In this document: in pieces, positions 47,408 through 56,480 of the stretch
Numbering within the stretch: position 1 is the first letter of the stretch
How the letters are laid out: every line of letters starts with the position of its first letter
Assembly (NCBI RefSeq): GCF_040219335.1
Contig: NZ_JAVJSQ010000031.1
Coordinates: 372,001 to 436,000, forward strand
DNA: 64,000 nucleotides
Reading direction: 5' to 3'
Source of the DNA: Gimesia sp.
GTDB lineage: Bacteria; Planctomycetota; Planctomycetia; Planctomycetales; Planctomycetaceae
Made by a program: the position numbers and the translations under genes
The notes under the pieces: model-generated
The model's input: only the letters and a program-made list of their open reading frames with translations
What the model was told of the DNA's origin: nothing
The model's database searches: none

Positions 47408-49816
47408 ATGCAAACGCTGAAACGAGCCCTGGAAGCCTATTTTGATATCCCCGCTGCCGGGCCGGGTCAGGGTTCTGCCTGGAATTTCCACTGGAATACT
47501 CCCTGGCCAGCCTGGTTGCCCGACTGGATCGTGCTGCTGCTGGCCACGGGCATTGTTTTCCTGCTGATCTACGCCTACCTCAAAGATACAGCCCATCTCG
47601 ATCTGAAAAAGAAGAGTCTGCTGATCAGTATTCGACTGATCGTGTTCCTGATTGTTGTATTGTTCCTCACCCGCTTTACGCTGACGATTCATCGCACGGG
47701 TCTGCCTTTCGTAGCCCTGTTGATTGATGATTCCGCCAGCATGGGACTCGAAGACAATTACACAGGCACGCCGGAGATGAGCCCCGCCAACCTGAAAGAG
47801 TTTGAAGGCAAACCGCGGCTCTCGCTCGCCCGAGACCTGCTGCTAAAAGACGACGCCCGCTTCCTCACCGAGTTGCAGCGGAAACATAAACTGCGACTCT
47901 ATCACTTTTCCGAAGACTGCCTCCCCCTGGGTGATCCGGATTTTCTCGATCAGACCAACCAGCAGTCCACACAGGAAACGCTCAAACAACTGGTTCCCAC
48001 AGGTAAAGAGACGCGGCCTTACCACGCGGTGCAGAAAGTCCTCAACGATTTTCGTGGCACCCCGCCGACAGCCATTATTGTCTTGAGTGATGGCATCTCC
48101 AGTACGGGAGAGCTGGATCGCCTGTCCCGCGCCGCTCCTCTGGCCAAGTCGAAGCTGGTTCCCATCTTTCCGGTTGGCATTGGCAGCGAACAACCCGTGC
48201 GTGACCTGCAATTATACGATCTGCTCGTCGACGATGTTGCCTTCGTGAACGACCCGGTCAATCTGTCTGCGAAAGTCAAAACGTTCGGCATCAATTCCGG
48301 CACGCTCTCCCTGGTATTGAAGGATGCCAAAACCGGCAGTCCCCTGGCCACGCGCCAGATTCCGGTCAATTCCCGTAAAGAGTTTCAGAAGATTGAGCTC
48401 ACTTTTACTCCCACGACACCGGGACTGTTTGAATACGAATTCGAAGTCGAGCCGGTCGAAGGGGAAGTCAATCAGAAAAACAATCAGCAGAGCGGCCAGG
48501 TTTCGGTCCTGGATCAGAAGATCCGTGTGCTGCTCGTTGATTCGGTACCACGTTATGAATATCGTTATCTGAAACATTTGCTTGAGCGGGACAAGACCAT
48601 CGAGCTCCGCAGCATCCTGCAGGAATCGGATCTGGAATACTCGTCGGAAGACTCCACGGCACTCGATTACTTCCCGGTCAAAAAAGAAGACCTCTACCAG
48701 TATGACGTCGTAATACTGGGAGACGCCGATCCGGCTTACTTCAGCCAGGCCGTCTTCGAAAACCTCGATCAGTTCGTCAGAGAAAAAGGAGGTGGACTGA
48801 TCGTCGTAGCCGGCCCCCGGTTTTCCCCGCAGGCCTACTTCAATACACCCTTGCAGGGTCTGCTGCCGGTTGAAATTACCAAGGCCGTTCCCAACGCGGA
48901 ATACGCCCCTGTGATCGAAGGTTTTCAGCCAGAGCTGACCACCGAAGGGCAGTTCAGCACATCCATCTTCCGCTTTGCCGACAGTGCTGAAGAGAGCCAG
49001 CGAATCTGGAACAGGCTTCCGGAACTCTACTGGTTCTTTACCGCCGACGACGTCAAACCCGGTGCAACGGTCTTCGCCATCCATCCCACCCAGAAGGGCA
49101 AGGATGGAAAGCCGATCCCCATTATCTCAACGCAGCGGGTAGGAGCCGGCAAGGTGATTTTCAACGCCACCGACGATCTCTGGCGATGGCGGGATCTGGT
49201 GGGTGATCTGTATTACTCCCGCTACTGGGTTCAGGCCATTCGCTACCTGAGTCGTTCCAAACTGCTCAACCAGGAACAGGCTATTGAACTCACACTGGAT
49301 CGCAAAACATACCAGCAGGGAGACACCGTGCAGTTTCGCGTAAAGTTTCTTGACGAACGACTGATCCCTGGTGACTCCGAGCCGGTCACGGTCATGCTCG
49401 AGCGCAAAGGGGAAGCGTCCCGGCCTGTACAGCTGACCCCCCGGAAAACCGCGCCCAATATTTTCGAGGGCAGTTATTCGAACATCCCGGAAGGCGCCTA
49501 TCATACCTGGGTCGCCAACCCCATTCTGGAAGGGACTCCCCCCTCAGACGATTTTCGTGTCGAGATTTCCCAGCAGGAACTGTTGAACCGGGATATGGAC
49601 CGCAGCGACCTGCAGAAAACAGCCCGCGAAACCCGCGGGACGTATTTTCATATCCTGGACGCGGAACAACTGCCGGAAGCGGTTCCCGCCGGTCATCCGA
49701 TTCCACTGGAAAATGAAGAACCGATCCCCCTCTGGAATCGCTGGGAATTTCTGATTCTCTTCACTTTACTGATCTCGGTAGAATGGCTCTTAAGAAAACG
49801 TTTTCGACTGGTATAA
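47408..49816 (+). CDS. vWA / GATase-like membrane protein
   Basis: An 802-residue membrane protein. Two N-terminal transmembrane helices (about residues 42-60 and 72-92) are followed by a von Willebrand A domain whose metal site is D107-x-S109-x-S111 in LLIDDSASMG. A central segment has YLKHLLERDKTI, VVILGDADPAYF and REKGGGLIVVAGPRFS. It resembles the glutamine-amidotransferase-like domain found in such proteins. A C-terminal transmembrane helix ends with a basic tail. Proteins of this type usually sit in MoxR/BatA-like loci; here no MoxR or DUF58 gene is adjacent. It likely acts at the cytoplasmic membrane in protein-complex assembly or envelope stress (inference). Confidence 0.85.
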   Translation: MQTLKRALEAYFDIPAAGPGQGSAWNFHWNTPWPAWLPDWIVLLLATGIVFLLIYAYLKDTAHLDLKKKSLLISIRLIVFLIVVLFLTRFTLTIHRTGLPFVALLIDDSASMGLEDNYTGTPEMSPANLKEFEGKPRLSLARDLLLKDDARFLTELQRKHKLRLYHFSEDCLPLGDPDFLDQTNQQSTQETLKQLVPTGKETRPYHAVQKVLNDFRGTPPTAIIVLSDGISSTGELDRLSRAAPLAKSKLVPIFPVGIGSEQPVRDLQLYDLLVDDVAFVNDPVNLSAKVKTFGINSGTLSLVLKDAKTGSPLATRQIPVNSRKEFQKIELTFTPTTPGLFEYEFEVEPVEGEVNQKNNQQSGQVSVLDQKIRVLLVDSVPRYEYRYLKHLLERDKTIELRSILQESDLEYSSEDSTALDYFPVKKEDLYQYDVVILGDADPAYFSQAVFENLDQFVREKGGGLIVVAGPRFSPQAYFNTPLQGLLPVEITKAVPNAEYAPVIEGFQPELTTEGQFSTSIFRFADSAEESQRIWNRLPELYWFFTADDVKPGATVFAIHPTQKGKDGKPIPIISTQRVGAGKVIFNATDDLWRWRDLVGDLYYSRYWVQAIRYLSRSKLLNQEQAIELTLDRKTYQQGDTVQFRVKFLDERLIPGDSEPVTVMLERKGEASRPVQLTPRKTAPNIFEGSYSNIPEGAYHTWVANPILEGTPPSDDFRVEISQQELLNRDMDRSDLQKTARETRGTYFHILDAEQLPEAVPAGHPIPLENEEPIPLWNRWEFLILFTLLISVEWLLRKRFRLV

Positions 49817-49860
49817 TAATTCTTTAGCGTTCTGTCTCCTGATTGGCTGAATCCATAAAT

Positions 49861-52800
49861 ATGCCTCATTCTATTCGAGCACAACTCGAGCATCTGCACC
49901 AGAAGATCCGACAGCTGATCTGGCTGAACGGGGTCTGCTGGGGGCTGACGATCCTGCTCGCCCTGGGGTTGCTCGCCGTCGCACTGGACTGGAGTCTGAA
50001 TATCACTGACCCCGCGATTCGGCTCATTCTGGGGCTGGGTATCGGGGCGACCCTGGTCTCGACGGTCTGGAAGCGGCTGCTGATCCCTTTAAAGACCCCC
50101 ATCACCGATCTGGACCTGGCTCTTAAGATTGAAAAACGCTATCCGGCCCTGAAAGACAGTTTTTCGAGCAGCATTGAGTTCGAAGATCAACCGGCGGCTC
50201 ATTACGCGGGCTCTGCCCAGATGCGACAGGCCGTCATTCAGGAATCTTACCAGCGGGCAGCCCAGATCAATTTTCTGGAACTGATTGATACCCATCCAAT
50301 TCGCAAAGTCATGATCTCGGCAGCCATGCTCTGCCTGCTGGTGTCGGGACTCGCGATCCTGCATCCCCGGCAGATCATACTCGGCTTTCAGCGTCTGATA
50401 CTCCCTTTCTCCGCCCCGGAGTGGCCCCAGAGTGTGGAACTGCTGATTCTGGATGAGAATCTGGTGCCCATCGAAACCAGCCCTGGAAACCCGTATCAGG
50501 TCGTGGAGGGGCAGGCATTTCAGTTCTTTGTCGAAAACCGCAAAGGTGCGCCGCCCGAAGACCTGATGCTCGAGTATCAGAACCGCCAGCAGTCCCAACT
50601 CCGCCCGCAGATCTATTCCGAACCGCTGCGAATTGTTTCAGTCCCCGACACCGCCACCGGCGTGGAACGCGATCTGGGAACCGGTTCCCTCGTGGTCTCC
50701 AGTAAAACACTCAAACTGAGAGCGGTTGGCGGCGATGACACCAGCATGCCCTGGCTGACAATTGAGTCGGTCCCCCCGACCACCATCAAGCTCGAGAAGG
50801 TCACACTCACTCCCCCGGAATATTCGCAACAGAAAGAAACCAGCCTGCCCGCGGGCATTGGTCATTTCAAAGCGCTCGTGGGAACCAGGGTTCAGATCGC
50901 AGCCAGTTCGAATAAGCTGCTCAAATCGGTCGCGCTACGCGTTAAAGATCAGCCGCCTAAACCTGTTCAACTGGATCAGGACCGCAGGCATTTCACAACT
51001 GAATTTACCGTGACGGAACCAGGCACCTATTCCTACTGGTTCGACATCGAGAACGATCAGGGATTCCGTCCTCCCTCGCCCGATCGATATGAAATCACAG
51101 CAGTCCTCGATGCGCTGCCCGAGGTCTTTCTGGAAAAGCCCGATACTGATCTGCAGGTCACGCCCGACGCACAGATCCCATTGGCGGTCGCGATCCGCGA
51201 TGACCTGGGCATCGCCAGTGCATTGATTCGCTATCAGAAATCGTCACGCGAAGAATCACTCTCACGGGCACTCCGTACAGATCGTCCCACGGAAACCTTT
51301 CCCCTCGGATTCCAATCGCAGCAGCCAGCTACGGATGTGATCATCAATCAGAACTGGAATCTGGCAGAGCTCTCACTGGAAGAAGGCGACCGAATCATCT
51401 TCCGCGCCGAAGCCACCGACTTCTTTCAACCAATTCTATCCGGGGAAAACGAAAGCGGTGTCAAAACCGACCCGCATACCGGCAGCAGTATTTCGCGTGT
51501 ACTGACGATTGTCAGCCCCGACTATAAATCAAACGAACTCGTCAACCGTCATGCACAGTTGCTGGAAGAACTGACGCGTGTGCTCAAAGACCAGCGACTG
51601 CTCAATACGGAGATCAAGGATGTGCAGCATCAGCTGGAACGCGTCGGTCAGGCACGCACACAGGAGCTCGACACAATCAAGCAGGTCGAGATGGACCAGA
51701 AGCGGGTCGCTTCCCAGCTGGCCAGCCCGCGTACCGGCCTGGAACCTCGGGCGAAAGAACTGCTGCAGGAACTGGAATGGAACCGCATCCAGGACCCAGG
51801 CATGCAACAGCGCCTGACGGAACTAAGTACCGAGCTCTCCCGGCTGAACCAGGAACTGTTTCCACAGATCCAGGAACAGATGACGCAGGCCCGTAAGAAA
51901 CTGCAGTCCTCTGTCGATCAGGCCCCCGAATCAAAGGATGACCAGAAACAGAAACCGGCCGCCGGAAAACAGAATTCAACGGACCAGGCTCCCGCGAAGA
52001 AATCAGACCGTGATACAGAACCGCTGGAAGCCCTGACCAGAGCCGAACAGGGACAGCGGCAGGTGATCGATCGGCTGGGTACGATGCTGCAGTCACTCTC
52101 ACAGTGGCAGAAGACCCGGGACCTGGTCTCCGAACTGGACGAACAGATCGCACAACAATCCGAAATTCAGGAACAGACCACGGAACTGGCCAAACGCACG
52201 ATCACCCGTTCGTTTTCCAACCTGAATCTGCAGGACCAGGCCGACCTCGAAAAACTGGCCAGCCGTCAGGAACGTCAATCGGATCAGTTCAAATCCTTTC
52301 GTGACCTGCTGGATAACATCCGGGCGGAATCAAAGGCGAATTCCCAGACCGACCAGTTTGAGAAGCAGGCGGCCCTTGATTTCCTGCGGAAACAGTCGTT
52401 ACCCGAAAAAATGCGACAAACGGCAGACCGACTCAAGCAGAACCAGGTTGGACAGGCGATCCAGGAACAGCAGCAGATTCAGGAGTCGATGCAGAAACTC
52501 AAAGACATCTTTGAGAACCAGGCAGAGGAATCTCCCGACCAGCTGATCAAGAAGCTGAAACAGTCCGAGCAGGAACTCAGCCAGTTGAAGCAAAAACAAC
52601 AGGATCTGCTCCAGAAACTGAAGACGGCTTCACAGGACACGAACAAGTCGGAGCTGAAAAAAGAGCTGGAGCAACTGGCCAAACAGGAACAGGCACTCAA
52701 GCAGCAACTGGACCAGTTGGAAAACCAGTTGCAGAAACTGAGCCTGCACCGGGCCTCCGCTTCGGTCCGGCGTGCCAGCCAGCGACTGTCTAAAGTCAAT

Positions 52801-53592
52801 GACTCCCTGAGCCAGGGACAGACAGGTCAAGCCGAACAGGAAATGCGCGAATCACTGGATGACCTCGAACAGGCCCAGCGCGAACTGGCTTCACGCAGAC
52901 AGGAACTGGAAGAAACCCTCGCATTCGAGGAGTTCACGAAACTCGAGTCGGAGATTGAGTCTCTGATCGAACGTCAGCAGGCCGTGATTACCGAAACCAA
53001 CCGCCTCGAAACAGTGCGTAAAGAACGTGGCCGCTGGTCGCGGGGACAGCTCAAGTCACTCAGACAGCTCGCGGAAGCTGAGCGTGATTTACAGAACCAG
53101 ACACAAACCTTCGTCGATAAAATGGCAGCGGCTCCGGTTTTTGGACTGGCGATTCGCAAAGTTCGGGATCAACTGGAAATCGCAGTGATCCGACTGGAAG
53201 AGCGACTCACGGACGAGGAAACCCTGGCTGCAGAAAAAGGTGCCCAGGACAGGCTGAAGGAAATTCTGGCGATCCTCAAATATCGCAAAAGTACACCGAA
53301 CCAGGAATCGGGGGACGGCTCACCGTCACAACAACAGATGCCCACCGATCAGATTCCGCTGGTGGCCCAGCTAAGATTGCTCAAACTGCTTCAGGAAGAG
53401 CTCCTGCAGCAGACGACTCGCTTTAATGAATCCATCGATCAGCAGAAAGAGCTGACACCCGAGCAACAGGAACTGCGTAAACGTCTCTCCCGGGATCAAG
53501 CCGACCTGGCAGAACTGTCGCAGGAATTGATGTCACTTTTCTCAGACTCTCAGTCTGACGAAACAGAACCATTACCCGAGACCATCCCATGA
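49861..53592 (+). CDS. Giant membrane-anchored coiled-coil protein (DUF4175-like)
   Basis: A 1243-residue protein (frame open from a TTG at 49843; ATG at 49861 preferred). It has two or three N-terminal hydrophobic helices: near residues 20-45, near 50-70, and AAMLCLLVSGLAILHP near 150. Next comes a beta-rich periplasmic-type part with repeated sandwich-like segments. The C-terminal half is a very long Gln/Glu/Leu/Lys coiled coil (about 560-1240) broken by a Gln/Lys/Ser-rich linker. This resembles the DUF4175-like proteins encoded after vWA genes in PVC bacteria. It probably spans the membrane and extends as a rod. It follows the vWA gene after 44 bases and overlaps the next start codon by four bases. 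Function unknown. Confidence 0.8.
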   Translation: MPHSIRAQLEHLHQKIRQLIWLNGVCWGLTILLALGLLAVALDWSLNITDPAIRLILGLGIGATLVSTVWKRLLIPLKTPITDLDLALKIEKRYPALKDSFSSSIEFEDQPAAHYAGSAQMRQAVIQESYQRAAQINFLELIDTHPIRKVMISAAMLCLLVSGLAILHPRQIILGFQRLILPFSAPEWPQSVELLILDENLVPIETSPGNPYQVVEGQAFQFFVENRKGAPPEDLMLEYQNRQQSQLRPQIYSEPLRIVSVPDTATGVERDLGTGSLVVSSKTLKLRAVGGDDTSMPWLTIESVPPTTIKLEKVTLTPPEYSQQKETSLPAGIGHFKALVGTRVQIAASSNKLLKSVALRVKDQPPKPVQLDQDRRHFTTEFTVTEPGTYSYWFDIENDQGFRPPSPDRYEITAVLDALPEVFLEKPDTDLQVTPDAQIPLAVAIRDDLGIASALIRYQKSSREESLSRALRTDRPTETFPLGFQSQQPATDVIINQNWNLAELSLEEGDRIIFRAEATDFFQPILSGENESGVKTDPHTGSSISRVLTIVSPDYKSNELVNRHAQLLEELTRVLKDQRLLNTEIKDVQHQLERVGQARTQELDTIKQVEMDQKRVASQLASPRTGLEPRAKELLQELEWNRIQDPGMQQRLTELSTELSRLNQELFPQIQEQMTQARKKLQSSVDQAPESKDDQKQKPAAGKQNSTDQAPAKKSDRDTEPLEALTRAEQGQRQVIDRLGTMLQSLSQWQKTRDLVSELDEQIAQQSEIQEQTTELAKRTITRSFSNLNLQDQADLEKLASRQERQSDQFKSFRDLLDNIRAESKANSQTDQFEKQAALDFLRKQSLPEKMRQTADRLKQNQVGQAIQEQQQIQESMQKLKDIFENQAEESPDQLIKKLKQSEQELSQLKQKQQDLLQKLKTASQDTNKSELKKELEQLAKQEQALKQQLDQLENQLQKLSLHRASASVRRASQRLSKVNDSLSQGQTGQAEQEMRESLDDLEQAQRELASRRQELEETLAFEEFTKLESEIESLIERQQAVITETNRLETVRKERGRWSRGQLKSLRQLAEAERDLQNQTQTFVDKMAAAPVFGLAIRKVRDQLEIAVIRLEERLTDEETLAAEKGAQDRLKEILAILKYRKSTPNQESGDGSPSQQQMPTDQIPLVAQLRLLKLLQEELLQQTTRFNESIDQQKELTPEQQELRKRLSRDQADLAELSQELMSLFSDSQSDETEPLPETIP

Positions 53593-54323
53593 AATGCGTT
53601 GCCCTTCCACAGACGATTCGCACGCTGTGCCTGCTCTATCTGGCCGGACTCGCCGTGTTTCTGTACTCACCGAAACTGCACGCTGCAGATGAACCGCTGA
53701 AAAAGAAAACCATATCTCAACCGACTGAGACAGAAAATCCGGATAAACAAAAAGAGAATAAGCTCAAACTTCCGGAGACGAAGCTGGATCTCCCCGATCC
53801 GGATAAGCTCCCCAAAGCCAAACCCGGAAATCAATTACCAGTTGAACCAATCATCAAGGAAATGCAACGGGCCAGCAAATTAATCTCTGAGCAGAAGACG
53901 GGAAAAGAAACCCAGCAGATTCAGCGCGAGGTGGTGCGGAACCTGGAAGAGCTGATTCAACTGATCGAGTCGAGCCCCGGCAAAACCATCCAACGCATGA
54001 GTTCGGGGAAAGAATCGGAATCCTCTCAACAGTCCGAGCAGAAACAGGCACAGAAAGACCAGCAGAGTAAGAACCAGCAGAAAGGGGAACAGCTCTCGCA
54101 GGGGCCGGCAAAGGAATCGACTGACCGACAGAATCAGGGAAAAGCGACCTCAGGTCAACTCGCGGACCGGAACGCGTATATCAAAGATGCCTGGGGACAC
54201 TTGCCTCCCGCGATGCGACAACAGCTTTTGAATATCTACACGGAAAAATTTCTTCCCCGCTACGAGGATCAGGTTAAGCGTTATTATGAAGCGTTGGCCG
54301 AAAAGAACAGACAACAGCGCTGA
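53589..54323 (+). CDS. Exported Gln/Lys-rich protein
   Basis: A 244-residue protein with a signal peptide (hydrophobic core LCLLYLAGLAVFLYSP, cleavage near HAADE). A long Lys/Gln/Glu/Ser-rich low-complexity middle follows, and the C-terminal helical module starts WGHLPPAMRQQLLNIY and includes EKFLPRYEDQVKRYYEAL. The terminal module is probably the ordered part. Its ATG overlaps the stop of the coiled-coil gene (ATGA), which implies translational coupling and shared function. No enzyme signature. Composition matches the coiled coil upstream, so direct contact between the two is plausible. Confidence 0.8.
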   Translation: MKCVALPQTIRTLCLLYLAGLAVFLYSPKLHAADEPLKKKTISQPTETENPDKQKENKLKLPETKLDLPDPDKLPKAKPGNQLPVEPIIKEMQRASKLISEQKTGKETQQIQREVVRNLEELIQLIESSPGKTIQRMSSGKESESSQQSEQKQAQKDQQSKNQQKGEQLSQGPAKESTDRQNQGKATSGQLADRNAYIKDAWGHLPPAMRQQLLNIYTEKFLPRYEDQVKRYYEALAEKNRQQR

Positions 54324-54358
54324 ACCTGTTCGTCTATTGATTCCCCTCCCATAAAAAA

Positions 54359-54389
54359 AGCGGCCTCAGATCGTCGATCGAAGGCCGCT
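54359..54389. terminator. Bidirectional terminator
   Basis: AGCGGCCT (54359-54366) pairs with AGGCCGCT (54382-54389), with an inner GATC/GATC pair. It has A7 on the left and ATTTTT on the right, and ends both the plus-strand operon and the convergent small-protein gene. Confidence 0.85.
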
Positions 54390-54413
54390 CATTTTTCGTT
54401 GAATTAACCAATC

Positions 54414-54758
54414 TTAGGGGGGGACGACATTAAAGGTATCACTACGAAAGATTGTCGTGTCGTAGCTGTTCCCGCTGTAGAGTCGCACGTAGTTCCAGCG
54501 ACGTGCGCCCCGTAGTGCAAACCCGGGTGTGGTTGCCAGTTCTGGCACACGATAGGCAGAGCGGCTCTGAGGCCTTGGATAACGGGCAGCGACTTCCGGT
54601 GGCAGCTGGTGGCTGTAATAGGATCGATTATACATCCAGCTCTCAGCCCGAACCTGTTGAGGATTCAAACTGAATCCGGCAGCGCCACTGGCGACAACAA
54701 TCAACAGAATTGATTTCGCGGCCAGTCTTTTGATGCTGACTGATTCTGTGTGTTTCAT
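54414..54758 (-). CDS. Small secreted protein of unknown function
   Basis: A 114-residue protein from the ATG at 54758, which has AGAGG eight bases upstream (a GTG seven codons earlier is less likely). A signal peptide is clear (AAKSILLIVVASGAAGF, possible cleavage after VRA near residue 38). The mature part is Tyr/Arg/Pro/Ser-rich (WMYNRSYYSHQLPPEVAARY and RRWNYVRLYSGNSYD). Not recognised. It resembles the many small basic exported proteins of planctomycetes. Its terminator is shared with the convergent operon. Confidence 0.6.
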   Translation of the reverse strand: MKHTESVSIKRLAAKSILLIVVASGAAGFSLNPQQVRAESWMYNRSYYSHQLPPEVAARYPRPQSRSAYRVPELATTPGFALRGARRWNYVRLYSGNSYDTTIFRSDTFNVVPP

Positions 54759-54906
54759 GAGACTTACCTCTTTCTCCACTGACTCAGCATGTTGCGAAAC
54801 ATCAACACGCTGATTCCGTTTTGAAACGAATGTTGCTCTAAATCAACATTCACTCTTCAATTGGGGGATAGAAGAGGTAAGACGCAGATCCCATGCCGAA
54901 CAGGGA

Positions 54907-55518
54907 TCAGTCGAGCGGAATTCCCGCTTCCTTGTAGAGCTCTGCTTTTTTCTTTTTATCCTCTAAGACCAGGATGTTCCCGGATTCAGCATCGTACCCA
55001 TACATTTTATAGGGGGGCAGTGCTGCAAACTCGACCCGGTTCTCTTTCATCATCTGCATGTATTCGTCGTAAGTGGGGAATCGATCATTCAAGGCCTTAT
55101 GGGCTTTAATCGCCTGTTGCATTCCCAGGGTACTCACGCGGGACGACATCGAGACATAAGCGCTTCCGGCTTGAGAGAAGGGATCGACGCCTTTGATCTT
55201 CCCGTCGACGACAACAATCTCGGGATTCTCCAATGCTTTCTTCGCATCCACCACGACAGCGGTCGTCTTCTGCAGAATGCTCTTCTTCTGGTCTCCGCCC
55301 GCTGGCTGGGCTGCTGGTTCGGGAGCCGCCTGTGCTGCAGCAGGCATCTCCTCAGCTCCCCCCGCGGGTGCCTGCCCCTGGGCTTCATTTCCATCGGCCA
55401 TTCCCTGCTTCCGGGCGATATCCTGTGGATCCTGACATCCCAGACCGGCGGTGAACAGAAGCAGAGACAGCAGACCTGCTCGCGACAAAAACCCGGATTT
55501 CAACTCACTTTGATTCAT
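54907..55518 (-). CDS. Lipoprotein of unknown function
   Basis: A 203-residue protein from the ATG at 55518 (TTG at 55536 is less likely). The signal peptide ends in a lipobox, FTAGLGC, so the mature protein should be lipid-anchored by that cysteine. A low-complexity Ala/Pro/Gln/Glu linker (AAQAAPEPAAQPAGG) leads to a folded C-terminal part, SSRVSTLGMQQAIKAHKALN, then FPTYDEYMQMMKEN and LPPYKMYGYDAESG. The C-terminal module has a small alpha/beta appearance, but no known family or active site was recognised. It is a single gene, divergent from the sigma-factor operon. Confidence 0.75.
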   Translation of the reverse strand: MNQSELKSGFLSRAGLLSLLLFTAGLGCQDPQDIARKQGMADGNEAQGQAPAGGAEEMPAAAQAAPEPAAQPAGGDQKKSILQKTTAVVVDAKKALENPEIVVVDGKIKGVDPFSQAGSAYVSMSSRVSTLGMQQAIKAHKALNDRFPTYDEYMQMMKENRVEFAALPPYKMYGYDAESGNILVLEDKKKKAELYKEAGIPLD

Positions 55519-55931
55519 CAACAACGCTCTTTCCAATATTTTAGAAAAACCCGCTTTAATTTTGCTTCCAATGGACTACTACATCTGTAAGACTGATTTG
55601 TTTCCTCAAACCACTCTCTACCATCAGACTCCCTCTGCTCACATTAAATACGATTCCAATTGTAATTCACCACAAATCTGGTGAATTATATATGTTTTTC
55701 AAAAATTTGACATTAGATCTCACTGCTCACCGAACAACTCTTTATAGCGACCTGAGGTATTTTCCTGCTGGGAGAAATACCTGGATTCAGGTAACAGAGT
55801 TTAATCAGAGTCAGGTCAGGCTTTCCGTTCTTACCTGAAGTTTGCAAGAGTTGTTTTAATGCCAGATTTTTCCGAGTATAGTAATCTTCTGGCTGAACTG
55901 CAGACTCAACTGAACGGAGCGCCTTGTCGGT
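55519..55931. other. Upstream region of the ECF sigma gene
   Basis: 413 bases with two inverted repeats: the 10-base perfect palindrome at 55663-55688 and AGGTATTT/AAATACCT at 55755-55762 and 55775-55782. TTGACA at 55707-55712 has no -10 hexamer at the right distance. A frame from 55859 overlaps the sigma gene and is not called. Regulation by the sigma factor itself is plausible but no repeated promoter motif can be shown. Confidence 0.45.
55663..55688. promoter_or_regulatory. Ten-base inverted repeat upstream of the ECF sigma gene
   Basis: TAATTCACCA (55663-55672) and TGGTGAATTA (55679-55688) are perfect inverted copies six bases apart. The spacing and AT-rich setting fit a repressor or activator operator, or a stable cruciform. 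It lies 243 bases before the sigma-gene start and 145 bases before the lipoprotein start on the other strand, so either could be the target. Confidence 0.4.
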
Positions 55932-56480
55932 ATGTCCATTACGACCTCATCTTCGGATCAAAATTCCGGAGAGACCTTTACATCATTGCTGGAGCAGGAG
56001 CGATTACGAATATTCGGTTATATTCGTACGCTTGTACCCCACAATTCTGATGCCGAGGACGTATACCAGCATGTGTGCCTGACACTCTGGAATAAATTCG
56101 ACGAGTTTGATCAGGAGCGCGACTTCTTTGCCTGGGCCTGTGGAATTGTATACTTCACCGTCTGTAACTTTCGGAGAAGTAATCAGCGTGATCGGCACTA
56201 TTTCAGCCAGGAGTTAATTGAAACAATGTCACAGGAGCGAATGCAACATCTGAGCAACTACAATCTCAGGCTGGAGCTCCTGCAAGACTGTTTCTACAGC
56301 CTGAGCCAGGCCGACCAGGAACTGCTGATCCATTCCACCCAGGAAAAACAGTCTATTAAGGACTTCGCCTGCAAAGCGGGTAAAACTGTGCAGACACTCT
56401 ACAATCGCCTCAGCACACTCAGACGCGAGCTGGCACAATGCGTCAAACGAAAACTGAAACAGGAGGGAAGCCTGAGATGA
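55932..56480 (+). CDS. ECF sigma factor (gvs1-type)
   Basis: A 182-residue RNA polymerase sigma factor. The region 2 segment includes IFGYIRTLVPHNSDAEDVYQ and FFAWACGIVYFTVCNFRR. Region 4 is SLSQADQELLIHSTQE then a helix-turn-helix-like FACKAGKTVQTLYNRLSTLR. It matches the planctomycete/verrucomicrobial sigma-70 group usually labelled Rhodopirellula/Verrucomicrobium family. It directs polymerase to unknown promoters. The ATG at 55932 starts before the conserved region. Its stop overlaps the start of the FecR-like gene (ATGA), so the pair is translationally coupled and the neighbour is the likely regulator. Confidence 0.9.
   Translation: MSITTSSSDQNSGETFTSLLEQERLRIFGYIRTLVPHNSDAEDVYQHVCLTLWNKFDEFDQERDFFAWACGIVYFTVCNFRRSNQRDRHYFSQELIETMSQERMQHLSNYNLRLELLQDCFYSLSQADQELLIHSTQEKQSIKDFACKAGKTVQTLYNRLSTLRRELAQCVKRKLKQEGSLR

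Noticed and set aside
55707-55712. TTGACA upstream of the sigma gene as a promoter
   Set aside because: No -10-like hexamer occurs 16 to 18 bases downstream.
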